Positions 8,476-16,336 of a DNA stretch of 48,592 nt are shown piece after piece (positions within the stretch are counted from its first letter, which is position 1; every line of letters starts with the position of its first letter). The notes under the pieces are model-generated. The model had not been told where the DNA came from. It saw only the letters and a program-made list of their open reading frames with translations, and did not search any database. The DNA lies in assembly GCF_006151785.1 (NCBI RefSeq), contig NZ_VDDD01000009.1, forward strand, positions 1-48,592. The letters run 5' to 3'. A program made the position numbers and the translations under genes. Source of the stretch: Paracoccus marcusii (GTDB lineage: Bacteria > Pseudomonadota > Alphaproteobacteria > Rhodobacterales > Rhodobacteraceae).

Positions 8476-8884
8476 CTGCGTATCTCCGCACTCGTGACAA
8501 AGAAATCGATAAACTTTTAACTAAAGGTCCCGGCGAACCGTCGCGAAGGCCCATGGGCCGCTTCTATCCAACGCACCAATATAGATACAAGTTGTACAAA
8601 AAGATGGTCCGTCGCTGCGGTTTCACCTTTTGATTTAAGGGCCGGTGCGATTTTGCACGCTAAGGTTGTGAATCACGGGTGTTTTCACCCGCATGACAGC
8701 ATTTGACGCCCAAGTTTTCACGGGTTCCGTTAAAACGGCCCGAATGTTGTCCAAAAAGTCAAATTCTGGATCAATTCAATTTGATCTATTAACCAACATA
8801 TAAGATCGGCCTTGGGGCACACTCCCTGCGGGTGTGCTCAGGCGGCCATCGCATTCCTGCAACCGGAAGATGCGCAGGGCCGCG
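8476..8884. promoter_or_regulatory. 409-bp AT-rich gene-free region upstream of the priming transferase
   Basis: No plausible ORF was seen. The stretch is clearly lower in GC than its surroundings. It holds a 12-bp palindrome (GGCCCATGGGCC, 8548-8559), a perfect 6-bp stem with TTTT loop (8676-8691), and AT-rich blocks near 8565-8600 and 8755-8800. It must contain the minus-strand promoter of the ExoY-like gene. In many alphaproteobacteria such AT-rich regions upstream of exo genes bind MucR-type or similar regulators; that reading is inference. Confidence 0.45.
8815..8839 (-). terminator. Putative terminator hairpin after the minus-strand GT2 gene
   Basis: GCACAC (8817-8822) pairs with GTGTGC (8832-8837) around a 9-nt loop that could pair further. 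It lies 46 bp downstream of the GT2 stop codon at 8885. The following minus-strand sequence is not a clear U-run, so the call is moderate. Confidence 0.4.
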
Positions 8885-9724
8885 TTAGCGGCCGCGATCC
8901 CAACCCTGCGATGGGCGGCCAAGGCGGACCGCGACGGTGACCGTCGCGTAAACTGCGAACCCGACCGGATCGGTCAGGCCGAGCCGCAGCATACGACCCA
9001 GGGACGGGCGGTCGCCCGATGCGTTCTGCTGCAAGTCGGGATAGCGCTCCGCCAGCTGCGCGGTCCCCGCATCCTGGCGCCGGCGAACGCGGATCAGGCG
9101 GCGAAACCCTTCCGTGATGGGCCAAGCGTACGGAACCTCGACCCGCGTCCGTTCGGCCGGGGAAAAGTTCAGCCGTGCGAACCCGTCGTCAGCGATCACA
9201 GGCGGAAACTGGTCCCACCGCGCGCGCCCTTCTGCGTTCATTGCGAACAGGCCAGCCCCCGTCACGCCGGTGACCACGAAAGGAAGCTTTTGCCAAAACC
9301 CCGCATAGGCCCGCGACAGCAGGTTCCGGGCCGGCGGCACGGTCAGCCTGGCCCCCGCATAGCGCGCAACCGGCCCCGACAGGGCGGTATGCAGCGCCTC
9401 GATCATGCCCGGTCCGATCACCACATCGGCATCCAGATAGATGCGCATTCCACCGGTCGCCGCGGCGTCGCCCATGTTCAGTGCGGCGATCTTGTTCCCG
9501 ATGGCGGTTTCCAGCACCAGGACCTGCCAGCCCGCCGTCGTCAGGGCGGGCGCGGCATCGCGGGCCAGTTGTGCAGTGGCATCTGTACAGCCATTCGCGA
9601 TCACGACGATCTGATGCGACACGCCGGGCACAAGACGTTGCGCACACAGCCCGCGCAGACAGGCGCCGATCCCGGCTTCCTCCTGATGGGCGGGCAGGAT
9701 GACGCTGATACCATCATTATCCAT
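8885..9724 (-). CDS. Glycosyltransferase family 2
   Basis: 279 residues. The GT-A motifs are ISVILPAHQEEAGI at about 5-18, VVIANGCTDAT at about 40-50, and the metal-binding YLDADV at about 94-99. Weakly hydrophobic stretches occur at about 150-165 and near the C-terminus (PVGFAVYATVTVAV). Start is placed at ATG 9724: AGGGA lies 8-9 nt upstream, the product begins just before the first beta-strand, and only 122 bp remain to the divergent phosphopantetheinyl transferase. A longer frame back to 9787 would overlap that gap without an RBS. Substrates are unknown; a role in the same surface polysaccharide is inferred from position. Confidence 0.8.
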   Translation of the reverse strand: MDNDGISVILPAHQEEAGIGACLRGLCAQRLVPGVSHQIVVIANGCTDATAQLARDAAPALTTAGWQVLVLETAIGNKIAALNMGDAAATGGMRIYLDADVVIGPGMIEALHTALSGPVARYAGARLTVPPARNLLSRAYAGFWQKLPFVVTGVTGAGLFAMNAEGRARWDQFPPVIADDGFARLNFSPAERTRVEVPYAWPITEGFRRLIRVRRRQDAGTAQLAERYPDLQQNASGDRPSLGRMLRLGLTDPVGFAVYATVTVAVRLGRPSQGWDRGR

Positions 9725-9846
9725 CGCAGTGATCCCTACCCATGCCCCGTGCCTTCGCCTTATCGCCCGTGGGTTGCGCTCTGGCAATGCCGACGATGCG
9801 GCCGTATCCTATTGCCGCGAACCCCGCCGCGGGCTTAGATCGGACC

Positions 9847-10530
9847 ATGAAGATGGAGGAAAAGACCAGTGTCGCGCAGGCGATCCGGGCGATGCTGCCG
9901 CAGCGCGTCGGACTGGCCGTGTGCGATATCGACGTCCCGCAGCCGCCTCTCTGGCCGGAAGAGGCGGCGGCGGTACGGCGCGCGGTCCCCTCGCGCATCC
10001 GCGAATTCACTGCGGGCCGCGCGGCCGCACGGCTGGCCATGACCGATATCGGCCTGATACCTGGCGCCGTCACCACGACCGCGGCGCGGGCCCCGGCCTG
10101 GCCGCCGGGCCTGTCGGGCAGCATCACCCACACAGCGCGGATCGCCGCGGCCGTCGTGTCGCGGCAAGCGGATTGGCCGGCGATCGGCCTGGATCTGGAG
10201 CGGGCGGAGCCGATGTCGGACGACATGGCGGAACTGATCCGCCACCCGTTGGACAGTGTTGATCCAGTGCTTTCCGAACCACTGGCAGCGACACTGCTGT
10301 TCAGTGCCAAGGAAGCTGCGTTCAAGGCCCAGTTTCCACTGACCGGGTTGTGGATCGACTATTGCCAGGCGCCGCTGACCATCACGGCCGACGGTTTCAC
10401 CCTCAGCGTGCAAGGCGTCCCCTTGAGCGGCGGCTGGCGACGTGCAGGCGAACTGTTCGCAACAACGGTCCTGATAGGGAGGGAGCATGCCGACGCATTG
10501 AGGCTAGGCGAAGGCATTTGGAGTGTCTGA
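9847..10530 (+). CDS. 4'-phosphopantetheinyl transferase (EntD/Sfp superfamily)
   Basis: 227 residues, the usual size of EntD-like enzymes. The two diagnostic blocks are present: IGLDLE (about residues 115-120), whose Asp and Glu bind Mg and CoA, and FSAKEAAFKAQFP (about 153-165), the WxxKEAxxK-type catalytic block. The region around SITHTAR (about 92-98) matches the His-containing CoA-binding motif. The enzyme transfers 4'-phosphopantetheine from CoA to a serine of a carrier domain. A likely client is the protein whose carrier domain ends at 441, since no other carrier domain is in the window. The start at ATG 9847 was chosen because upstream codons look non-coding; ATG 9853 is also possible. 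Confidence 0.87.
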   Translation: MKMEEKTSVAQAIRAMLPQRVGLAVCDIDVPQPPLWPEEAAAVRRAVPSRIREFTAGRAAARLAMTDIGLIPGAVTTTAARAPAWPPGLSGSITHTARIAAAVVSRQADWPAIGLDLERAEPMSDDMAELIRHPLDSVDPVLSEPLAATLLFSAKEAAFKAQFPLTGLWIDYCQAPLTITADGFTLSVQGVPLSGGWRRAGELFATTVLIGREHADALRLGEGIWSV

Positions 10531-11286
10531 CGCGCAGTCTGAAACTCCAATATTGTTCTATGACATTGAGGGGAAACAGTGATCCAGCAGGGCGATCTGC
10601 TAATAAACAATATCTGTAATTTTATCGCATTTTTGTTGACAATTGATGAAAACACATCTTCAGACTATTAGAATTGAAGTTTCTAAATTGCCAAAAACTC
10701 TTTGCATGCTGTTCACTTCATCGAGGAAGCCACGCCACGCAATTTCAAACCGCTATTGTATCGCGCTAAGGACTAATTTGTTTTACGACGCTTGGGCGCC
10801 TGGATACCGTTACGTCCACTGACATCGCGGCCAACCAAAAAATCGGCTTTTAGTCTCGTCGATGCTGTCGATTTGTGATGATCGGGTCTGGCCCGCGCAG
10901 TCGGGCCGTAAGATCTTACGCGTCTGCGAAGGCTGGCCTTTTGGGTTGACCAAGCCGTGGCGGCTGGCGCTCCTCAATCCCGGCAGCGTCGAGATGATAT
11001 GACGGATTACCCTTTGAATACTTTACCTTAAAAGATTTCGGAGAAATCGCTCTGCTCATGAGAAATGCCGCCAAGCACCCCCCTATGGCGGATCTGATCG
11101 ACACGTTAACCCCATGCCGTTGAACCGCGGCCTCGCCGCGCTGACCATCCTTACAGCGGCTGCCGTACCGACAATCCAAAAGGTCCGTCAAACATCAGTC
11201 ATTTCTGCCATTTTCCACCGCATTATTCTTGCTAAGGTGCGGATGCTCCGGCATTGGCCAACCGCGGGGACAAGACGGGAGATGAC
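10531..11286. other. 756-bp gene-free, AT-richer intergenic region
   Basis: I see no supportable gene. A 91-codon minus-strand frame (10916-11191) has no recognisable domain and no RBS. GC content drops around 10610-10760. The region holds a perfect 14-bp palindrome at 10907-10920. It probably contains the promoter of the sensor kinase gene near its right end. Decayed coding sequence is possible but I could not identify any. Confidence 0.5.
10907..10920. repeat. Perfect 14-bp palindrome CGTAAGATCTTACG
   Basis: The palindrome is exact and stands alone in a gene-free region about 370 bp upstream of the sensor-kinase start. It could be a dimeric regulator site or an insertion scar. No second copy was noticed nearby. 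Confidence 0.4.
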
Positions 11287-12360
11287 GTGACGAACGCTGC
11301 AGCGCCTGACCGCCGGACGCTGTCCGACAAGCTGATGCAGGGGCTGGGCGCGGCGCTTCTGGCCCGCAGGTCTCTGCGCCATCAGGTGGTGTTCGCCCTG
11401 TCGGCGATCGTGCTGTCGACTGCGCTGCGCTTTGCGTTGAACGATGCGCTGCCGCCCGGATTTCCGTTCCTGACCTTCTTTCCCGCCGTCATGCTGACGC
11501 TGGTTTTCTCGTCGCTGCGGTCCGGATTGGCCGTGGGCGTGGCCTGCGGGGTCATCGCGTGGTATTTCTTCATCGAACCGGTGCGCAGCCTGGCCATCAC
11601 GCCGGGAGCTATCGTTGCGCTGCTGCTCTATGCGCTGATCATTGCCACGGACGTGGTGTTCATCACCGCCGCCGGTCGGGCCCTGGAACAGCGCATGGCC
11701 GCCGAACAACGCGCCAACGCGTTGGCGACATCACGCAGCCTGATGTTCTCTGAACTGCAGCACCGGATCTCGAACAACCTGTCCACGGTCGCGGCGCTGC
11801 TGCGCCTGCAGTCCCAGCTGGTCGCGGACGAGACCGCGCGCCAGGCGCTGGTCGCGTCGCAGACCCGCATCCGGTCGATATCGCTGTTGCAGCGGCGGCT
11901 GCATTCACCGGACCTGCAAACGCTGGACGCGGCCGAATACCTGCGCGAGGTGCTGCATGACGTGGTGGAGGTCACGGGCGCAGGCGACGTCGATCTGGAC
12001 TTCAGCGCCGACAGCCTGCCGCTGCCGCATGACACGGCCGTCCCTTTGGGTCTGATTGCCAGCGAACTGGTGATGAACGCCATCGAACACGGCGCCCCCG
12101 AAGGCCGCAACACGGAGATCACCGTCAGGCTGACCGTCGACGCGGCCACCCCTGACGGACGCATCCCCGCGACGCTGCGCATCGTGGACCACGGCCCTGG
12201 CCTGCCCGAAGGCTTCGATCTGGAGACGTCGGACAGCCTGGGGCTGATCGTCGCACGCCAGTTCGCGACGGCGCTGAACGGCCAACTGACGCTGGCGAAA
12301 GGCAAGGACGGCGGCACGGTGGCGCGGCTGGACTTCCTGATCGACCCGACCAGCATTTGA
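11287..12360 (+). CDS. Sensor histidine kinase, DUF4118 membrane domain + HisKA_2 + HATPase
   Basis: 357 residues. The N-terminal membrane region (about 30-130, roughly four hydrophobic segments) matches the KdpD-like DUF4118 fold and has no periplasmic sensor domain. The dimerisation/phosphoacceptor helix has SELQHRISNNLSTVAALLRLQ with His159, a HisKA_2-type H-box. The HATPase follows with GLIASELVMNAIEHG (N-box, about 250-264) and DHGPGLP (G1, about 295-301). The start is GTG 11287 because GGGAG lies 5 nt upstream; a TTG at 11254 would add 11 unconserved residues. No response regulator is adjacent. HisKA_2/HWE kinases commonly feed the PhyR-NepR-EcfG general stress pathway in alphaproteobacteria. 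The EcfG-type promoters just downstream fit that, but the link is inference. Confidence 0.85.
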   Translation: MTNAAAPDRRTLSDKLMQGLGAALLARRSLRHQVVFALSAIVLSTALRFALNDALPPGFPFLTFFPAVMLTLVFSSLRSGLAVGVACGVIAWYFFIEPVRSLAITPGAIVALLLYALIIATDVVFITAAGRALEQRMAAEQRANALATSRSLMFSELQHRISNNLSTVAALLRLQSQLVADETARQALVASQTRIRSISLLQRRLHSPDLQTLDAAEYLREVLHDVVEVTGAGDVDLDFSADSLPLPHDTAVPLGLIASELVMNAIEHGAPEGRNTEITVRLTVDAATPDGRIPATLRIVDHGPGLPEGFDLETSDSLGLIVARQFATALNGQLTLAKGKDGGTVARLDFLIDPTSI

Positions 12361-12364
12361 TGCC

Positions 12365-12389
12365 GGAACGGACGCCCACGGGCGGCGTT
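12365..12389 (+). promoter_or_regulatory. EcfG-type general-stress promoter, GGAAC-N16-CGTT
   Basis: An exact match to the alphaproteobacterial EcfG consensus: GGAAC at 12365-12369, a 16-nt spacer, and CGTT at 12386-12389. It lies in the gap between the kinase gene and the FAD-protein gene. Transcription would begin near 12396, which favours ATG 12410 over ATG 12398 as the downstream start. Confidence 0.75.
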
Positions 12390-12409
12390 TCGAACCCATG
12401 GACACACAT

Positions 12410-13996
12410 ATGACCGCCAGGACCATCGCGATCGTCGGCACCGGCCCGACCGGCATCTATACGCTGCTGCACCTTCTGGACACTGGCCTGCCGCTGGCGG
12501 TCACGCTGTACGAAAAGGGACCGCGTGCCGGGGTCGGCATGCCCTATTCACCCGAGATGTCGAACCGCGCGATGCTGGCCAACATTGCCAGCATCGAGAT
12601 ACCGCCGATTGCGACCACCTATCTGGACTGGCTGCAGGATCAGCCGGATGCGCGGCTGAGATCCTACGGCCTGGACCCCCAGGACGTGGACGAGCGTCAG
12701 TTCACGCCGCGCCTGCTGTTGGGCGAATATTTCCGCGATCAGCTGATGGCGCTGGTCGATCGGGCGCGGTCACGGGGCCACCGGATCGACATCCGCGAGG
12801 CGACCGAGGTTCTGGACATCCAGTCCGACGAAGCGGGCCTGAGCGTGATGACCGCGGACGGGCGCGACGGGCCCTTCGACCGCGTGATCGTCGCCACAGG
12901 CCACGCCTTCCCCGATGAGGACGAGGCCACCCGCAGCTATTTTCCCAGTCCCTGGTCCGGACTGATCGAGGCCGACATTCCTGCTGTGCGGGTCGGCATC
13001 ATGGGCACCTCTCTCAGTTCGATCGACGCGGCGATGGCGGTGGTGAACCAGCACGGTCGTTTCCGCCGCAAGGGTGATGACCTGCGCTTTGATCTGGACC
13101 CGGCATCGGCAGATCTGCGGATCGTGATGATGTCGCGGTCGGGCGTCCTGCCCGAGGCCGACTTCTATTGCCCCATCCCCTATGAACCCCTGACCATCGC
13201 CACCGCCCCGGCGCTGGCCGCCTGCCTGTCGACCCCGGCGCCCTTGGATGCGGCCTTCGATCTGGTCCGGGCCGAGATCATGCAGGCCGACCCGGCCTTT
13301 GCGCTGAAGATCGGGTTGGGCGGGTTGGATGTGGACAGCTTTGCCGATGCCTATTTCGCCGCGCGCGAGGCCGCCGATCCGTTCAAATGGGCCCGCGCCA
13401 ATCTGGACGAGGTCGAACACAACAAGGCGCACAAGATCACCGTCGCCTGGCGCTATGCCCTGCTGCGCATGCATGAACAGGTCGAGGAGATCGTGCCGGA
13501 CCTGTCCGACGACGACCGCGACCGGTTCGACAGGAGTCTGAAGAAGGTGTTTGTCGACAACTATGCCGCAGTCCCGTCGGAATCGATCCGGCGCGTGCTG
13601 GCGCTGCGCGATGCCGGCATCTTGTCGATCATGCCCTTGGGCGAGGATTACGACCTGACCCGCGATGGCGCAGAGACCGTCATCGTCCATGACGACCGCA
13701 CCGAACGCTTTGCCGTGTTTATCGATGCAAGGGGACAAAAGCCCCTCAGCACCGAAGACCTGCCCTTCCCGACCTTGCGGCGCGCGCTGCTGGATGCGGG
13801 TCACGAAATTCCCGATGTCGCGCAGGATTACAGCCTGCTGGGCGCAGGTCCGTTCAGTGGCAGGCTGTGTTTGGCGGCGATCCCCTACCTGATGCACGAC
13901 CGCCCGTTCGTTCAGGGGATCACGGCTTGTGCCGACATCGCAGAGGCCATCGCGCGGGGCATGGCAACCGGACGCCGTCGCAGGCTGGTGTCGTAG
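12410..13996 (+). CDS. FAD/NAD(P)-binding protein of the NAD_binding_9 type
   Basis: 528 residues. The N-terminal Rossmann motif TIAIVGTGPTGIYTLLHLL (about 4-22) is a GxGxxG dinucleotide site. GVGMPYSPEMSNRAMLANIA (about 44-63) is characteristic of the FAD-NAD(P)-binding family PF13454. A second nucleotide-binding segment VGIMGTSLSSIDAAMAV lies near 195-211. There is no signal peptide or membrane segment, so it should be cytoplasmic. The reaction is unknown for this family. The start at 12410 is preferred because the EcfG-type promoter ends only 8 nt before the ATG at 12398; that alternative adds four residues. The promoter makes this a likely general-stress gene, possibly a redox enzyme. Confidence 0.8.
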   Translation: MTARTIAIVGTGPTGIYTLLHLLDTGLPLAVTLYEKGPRAGVGMPYSPEMSNRAMLANIASIEIPPIATTYLDWLQDQPDARLRSYGLDPQDVDERQFTPRLLLGEYFRDQLMALVDRARSRGHRIDIREATEVLDIQSDEAGLSVMTADGRDGPFDRVIVATGHAFPDEDEATRSYFPSPWSGLIEADIPAVRVGIMGTSLSSIDAAMAVVNQHGRFRRKGDDLRFDLDPASADLRIVMMSRSGVLPEADFYCPIPYEPLTIATAPALAACLSTPAPLDAAFDLVRAEIMQADPAFALKIGLGGLDVDSFADAYFAAREAADPFKWARANLDEVEHNKAHKITVAWRYALLRMHEQVEEIVPDLSDDDRDRFDRSLKKVFVDNYAAVPSESIRRVLALRDAGILSIMPLGEDYDLTRDGAETVIVHDDRTERFAVFIDARGQKPLSTEDLPFPTLRRALLDAGHEIPDVAQDYSLLGAGPFSGRLCLAAIPYLMHDRPFVQGITACADIAEAIARGMATGRRRRLVS

Positions 13997-14037
13997 GAAC
14001 TGACTGACAAAGATCAGGTCGCAATCCTTCTCTTGGA

Positions 14038-14051
14038 CATCCATATGGATG
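14038..14051. promoter_or_regulatory. 14-bp palindromic operator candidate upstream of RHH regulator
   Basis: CATCCATATGGATG is a perfect palindrome ending 22 bp before the regulator's ATG. It sits between a TTGGAC-like and a TATAAG-like hexamer, although their 14-nt spacing is short. Ribbon-helix-helix proteins bind such short palindromes, so autoregulation is likely. This is inference from position. Confidence 0.5.
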
Positions 14052-14073
14052 GTATAAGGAAGGGATAGCAATC

Positions 14074-14499
14074 ATGGCGACCGCCTCTCCGGCCCGGACG
14101 GCCGATACCGAAAAGATCACCATCAATCTGGGCTTCGTCGATCTGGGACGGATCGACCTGCTGGTGCGCGAAGGCTTCTATGCCAGTCGCAGCGACCTGA
14201 TCCGCACCGCGATCCGGGCGCAGCTTGACCGACACGACGCCTCGGTGGCCCCGGCCATCGTGCGCGACGATTTCGTGATGGGTCTTCGCGATCTGTCCCG
14301 GGCCGAACTGGAGGCCCTGCAGGCCGCGAACCAGATGCTGGACCTGCGGGTGATCGGGCTTGCCCGCTTTGCCCGCGACATTCCCCCGGACCTGATCACC
14401 GCCACGATCCGCTCGATCGAGGTTCTGGGCACCATCCAGGCGGATGCCGGAGTCAAGGCGGCGCTGGACGCCTGCCGAACGAACAAGGGAACACGATGA
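14074..14499 (+). CDS. Ribbon-helix-helix (CopG/MetJ-type) transcriptional regulator
   Basis: 141 residues. Residues about 14-50 form an RHH DNA-binding unit: a beta strand KITINLGF followed by two helices in DLGRIDLLVREGFYASRSDLIRTAIRAQL. The longer C-terminal part (about 55-135) is helical with no recognised domain and may bind a ligand or partner. GGAAGGGA lies about 8 nt upstream of the ATG. The stop codon overlaps the start of the esterase gene (ATGA), so the two are translationally coupled. The 14-bp palindrome at 14038-14051 is a likely operator. The partner is not a RelE/ParE-like toxin, so a toxin-antitoxin reading is not supported. Confidence 0.75.
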   Translation: MATASPARTADTEKITINLGFVDLGRIDLLVREGFYASRSDLIRTAIRAQLDRHDASVAPAIVRDDFVMGLRDLSRAELEALQAANQMLDLRVIGLARFARDIPPDLITATIRSIEVLGTIQADAGVKAALDACRTNKGTR

Positions 14500-15542
14500 T
14501 GACCGAACAGATGCCGATGAACATGGCCCGCATCACCGAATTGATGCGGTCGGGCGATCTGGCGCAAGCCACGCAGATGATCCAGTCGGGATTGGGCGGG
14601 GGCGCGATGCCGCGCATGTCGGCTGGCGGCCTGTCGATGCCGCAGATGCCCCGGATGCCGGCGGGCTTTCCCGCAGGTGCGGCCATGCGCGACAGCACGC
14701 CGATGGACATCCCCCAGGGTGCCAGCTGGACCACACACCAGCATCAGGCGGCAGGGCAGTCGCGCGACTATCGCCTGTACCTGCCCGCGTCGCTGGAGGG
14801 GCGCCCGGCTGCAGGGCTGTTGCTGCTGCTGCACGGCTGCACACAGGACCCGGATGATTTCGCCCGCGGTACCGGCATCATGGCGGCGGCAGAGCGCCAT
14901 CGGATGATCGTCGTGGCCCCCGCACAGACGTCACAGGCCAACATGAACCGCTGCTGGAACTGGTTCGAGGCCCGTCATGCCGCCCGCGACGGCGGAGAGG
15001 CCGCCTTTCTGGTCGATCTGACCCGCAGCGTCGCCCACGACCACACCGTGGCCCCCGACCGGCGCTTTGCCGCAGGGCTGTCGGCCGGCGGGGCGATGGC
15101 GGTGATCCTGGGCGCGGTCTTTGCCGACGATTTCGGTGCCGTGGCCTGTCATTCGGGCCTTCCCAACGGCGCGGCTACGGACATGGCGGGCGCGTTCCAA
15201 GCGATGTCGCAGGGCGGATCCGATCGAGGTGAGGGCGTGGGCTGCCGGCTGTTCGTCGTGCATGGCGCGACCGACAAGACCGTGTCGCCGCGCAATGCCG
15301 ATGCCGTAGTGGCGCAGGCGCTGCGGCGGCAACCCGGCCTGACCCGACGCGCGGCGGATGCACGGCTGAATGACCGTGCCGTGCATATCGGCCGATACCG
15401 CGATGACGCGGGCACGTTGCGGATTGAGACATGGCGGGTTCAGGGACTGGGTCACGCCTGGTCCGGTGGTCAACCTACCGGCAGCCACACCGCTCCGGGA
15501 CCCTTGGCCACTGATGCGATGATGGCGTTCTTTCTGGCGTGA
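14496..15542 (+). CDS. PHB-depolymerase-family esterase (alpha/beta hydrolase)
   Basis: 348 residues. A Met/Gly-rich N-terminal extension (about 1-75) precedes the hydrolase domain. The oxyanion-hole HGCTQ is at about 113-117. The nucleophile elbow GLSAGG puts Ser196 at the centre, and Asp260 (GATDKTVSP) and His320 (GLGHAW) complete the triad. These match the LpqC/PhaZ-like esterase family (PF10503). No signal peptide is present, so an intracellular role is likely, such as a polyester or small-ester hydrolase; the natural substrate cannot be assigned. It overlaps the RHH regulator gene by 4 bp. A strong hairpin terminator follows. Confidence 0.82.
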   Translation: MMTEQMPMNMARITELMRSGDLAQATQMIQSGLGGGAMPRMSAGGLSMPQMPRMPAGFPAGAAMRDSTPMDIPQGASWTTHQHQAAGQSRDYRLYLPASLEGRPAAGLLLLLHGCTQDPDDFARGTGIMAAAERHRMIVVAPAQTSQANMNRCWNWFEARHAARDGGEAAFLVDLTRSVAHDHTVAPDRRFAAGLSAGGAMAVILGAVFADDFGAVACHSGLPNGAATDMAGAFQAMSQGGSDRGEGVGCRLFVVHGATDKTVSPRNADAVVAQALRRQPGLTRRAADARLNDRAVHIGRYRDDAGTLRIETWRVQGLGHAWSGGQPTGSHTAPGPLATDAMMAFFLA

Positions 15543-15549
15543 CGAAAAC

Positions 15550-15571
15550 GGCCCCCGGATCACCGGGGGCC
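15550..15571. terminator. Hairpin terminator between convergent genes
   Basis: A perfect 9-bp GC stem (15550-15558 with 15563-15571) with loop ATCA lies 7 bp after the esterase stop codon and 11 bp before the stop of the convergent DUF892 gene. The minus strand continues with a T-rich run (CGTTTTCGTCA) after the stem. Confidence 0.75.
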
Positions 15572-15582
15572 ATCCTATGTGG

Positions 15583-16248
15583 TCAGGCGTCGTGGTCGTC
15601 GTATTCGGCGGCCGCGTCGTTCACCGAATCCTCGGCCAGTTCGGTCAGCTTGGTGTCGGCCGCGCTTTCCTGAGCCAGGATCCCCTCCAGGTGGGTCTTC
15701 GCCTCATCCATCCCCAAGGCCTCGGCAAAGGCGCGCATCGAGCCGTAACGCGTGATCTCGTAATGCTCGACCGCCTGACAGCTGAAGATGATCGCGGCGT
15801 CGGCGGCAACGCTGTCACCGAAATCCTCCAAAAGGCTTTCGCCCTCTTCCAGGATGCCGTCGATGGCGTCGCATTTCACGGCCTTGGCACGCTTGCCCAA
15901 CAGCTCGAAAATCGCCTCCAAGGTTTCGATCTGGCCAGCGGTCTCCTCGCGATGCGCGGTCAGGGCGGCGATCAGGTCGGGATGGTCTGCCGCCTTGATC
16001 ATCTTGGGCAGCGTCTTGTAGATCTTCTTCTCGGCGTAATACATGTCCGCCAAGGCGTGTTCGAACAGATCCGCAAGGCCCTTGTCCGTCGCCGCGGGCT
16101 TGGCGGCCTTGGCCTTTGATTTGGCAGCCACGGCCTGCGACCGCTTGGTGCGGGCCTCGGCGGTGGGTTTCGCAGTCTTCTGCCCTGCTGCGCGGGCGGA
16201 TTTCTTGGTTGCGGTCTTGGTCTTGGTGTCGTCGGAGGCGGTCGCCAT
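15583..16248 (-). CDS. DUF892 (YciE/YciF-like) ferritin-like stress protein
   Basis: 221 residues. A Lys/Ala/Thr-rich, highly basic N-terminal tail (about 1-52) precedes a four-helix DUF892 domain (about 55-210) with ADLFEHALADMYYAEKKIYKTLPKM at its start and Glu/His residues placed as in ferritin-like diiron proteins (EHYEITRYG). The basic tail resembles those of DNA-binding proteins, so DNA association is possible. Start is ATG 16248 with GGGAGAG just upstream; a longer frame back to 16416 has no RBS and would cross the promoter. An exact EcfG-type promoter lies at 16299-16324. By family knowledge YciF-type proteins are stress-induced; the biochemical function is unsettled. Confidence 0.87.
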   Translation of the reverse strand: MATASDDTKTKTATKKSARAAGQKTAKPTAEARTKRSQAVAAKSKAKAAKPAATDKGLADLFEHALADMYYAEKKIYKTLPKMIKAADHPDLIAALTAHREETAGQIETLEAIFELLGKRAKAVKCDAIDGILEEGESLLEDFGDSVAADAAIIFSCQAVEHYEITRYGSMRAFAEALGMDEAKTHLEGILAQESAADTKLTELAEDSVNDAAAEYDDHDA

Positions 16249-16298
16249 GATGTCTCTCCCTGGCCCGGCAGGATCGCGGGGCCGTATGCTGTCGATGA

Positions 16299-16324
16299 AA
16301 CGGGCTGTCGTGACGCCACGTTCC
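16299..16324 (-). promoter_or_regulatory. EcfG-type promoter of the DUF892 gene, GGAAC-N17-CGTT
   Basis: Read on the minus strand, GGAAC (16324-16320), a 17-nt spacer and CGTT (16302-16299) match the EcfG consensus exactly. The -10 element lies 50 nt upstream of the ATG at 16248, leaving room for a short leader and the RBS. Confidence 0.8.
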
Positions 16325-16336
16325 GTTGACATAAGT

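Noticed and set aside
10916-11191. 91-codon minus-strand frame
   Set aside because: No RBS or domain and starts and ends in low-GC sequence; not supportable as a gene.
14074-15542. Toxin-antitoxin module
   Set aside because: The regulator is RHH-like, but its coupled partner is an alpha/beta hydrolase with a complete esterase triad, not a toxin.
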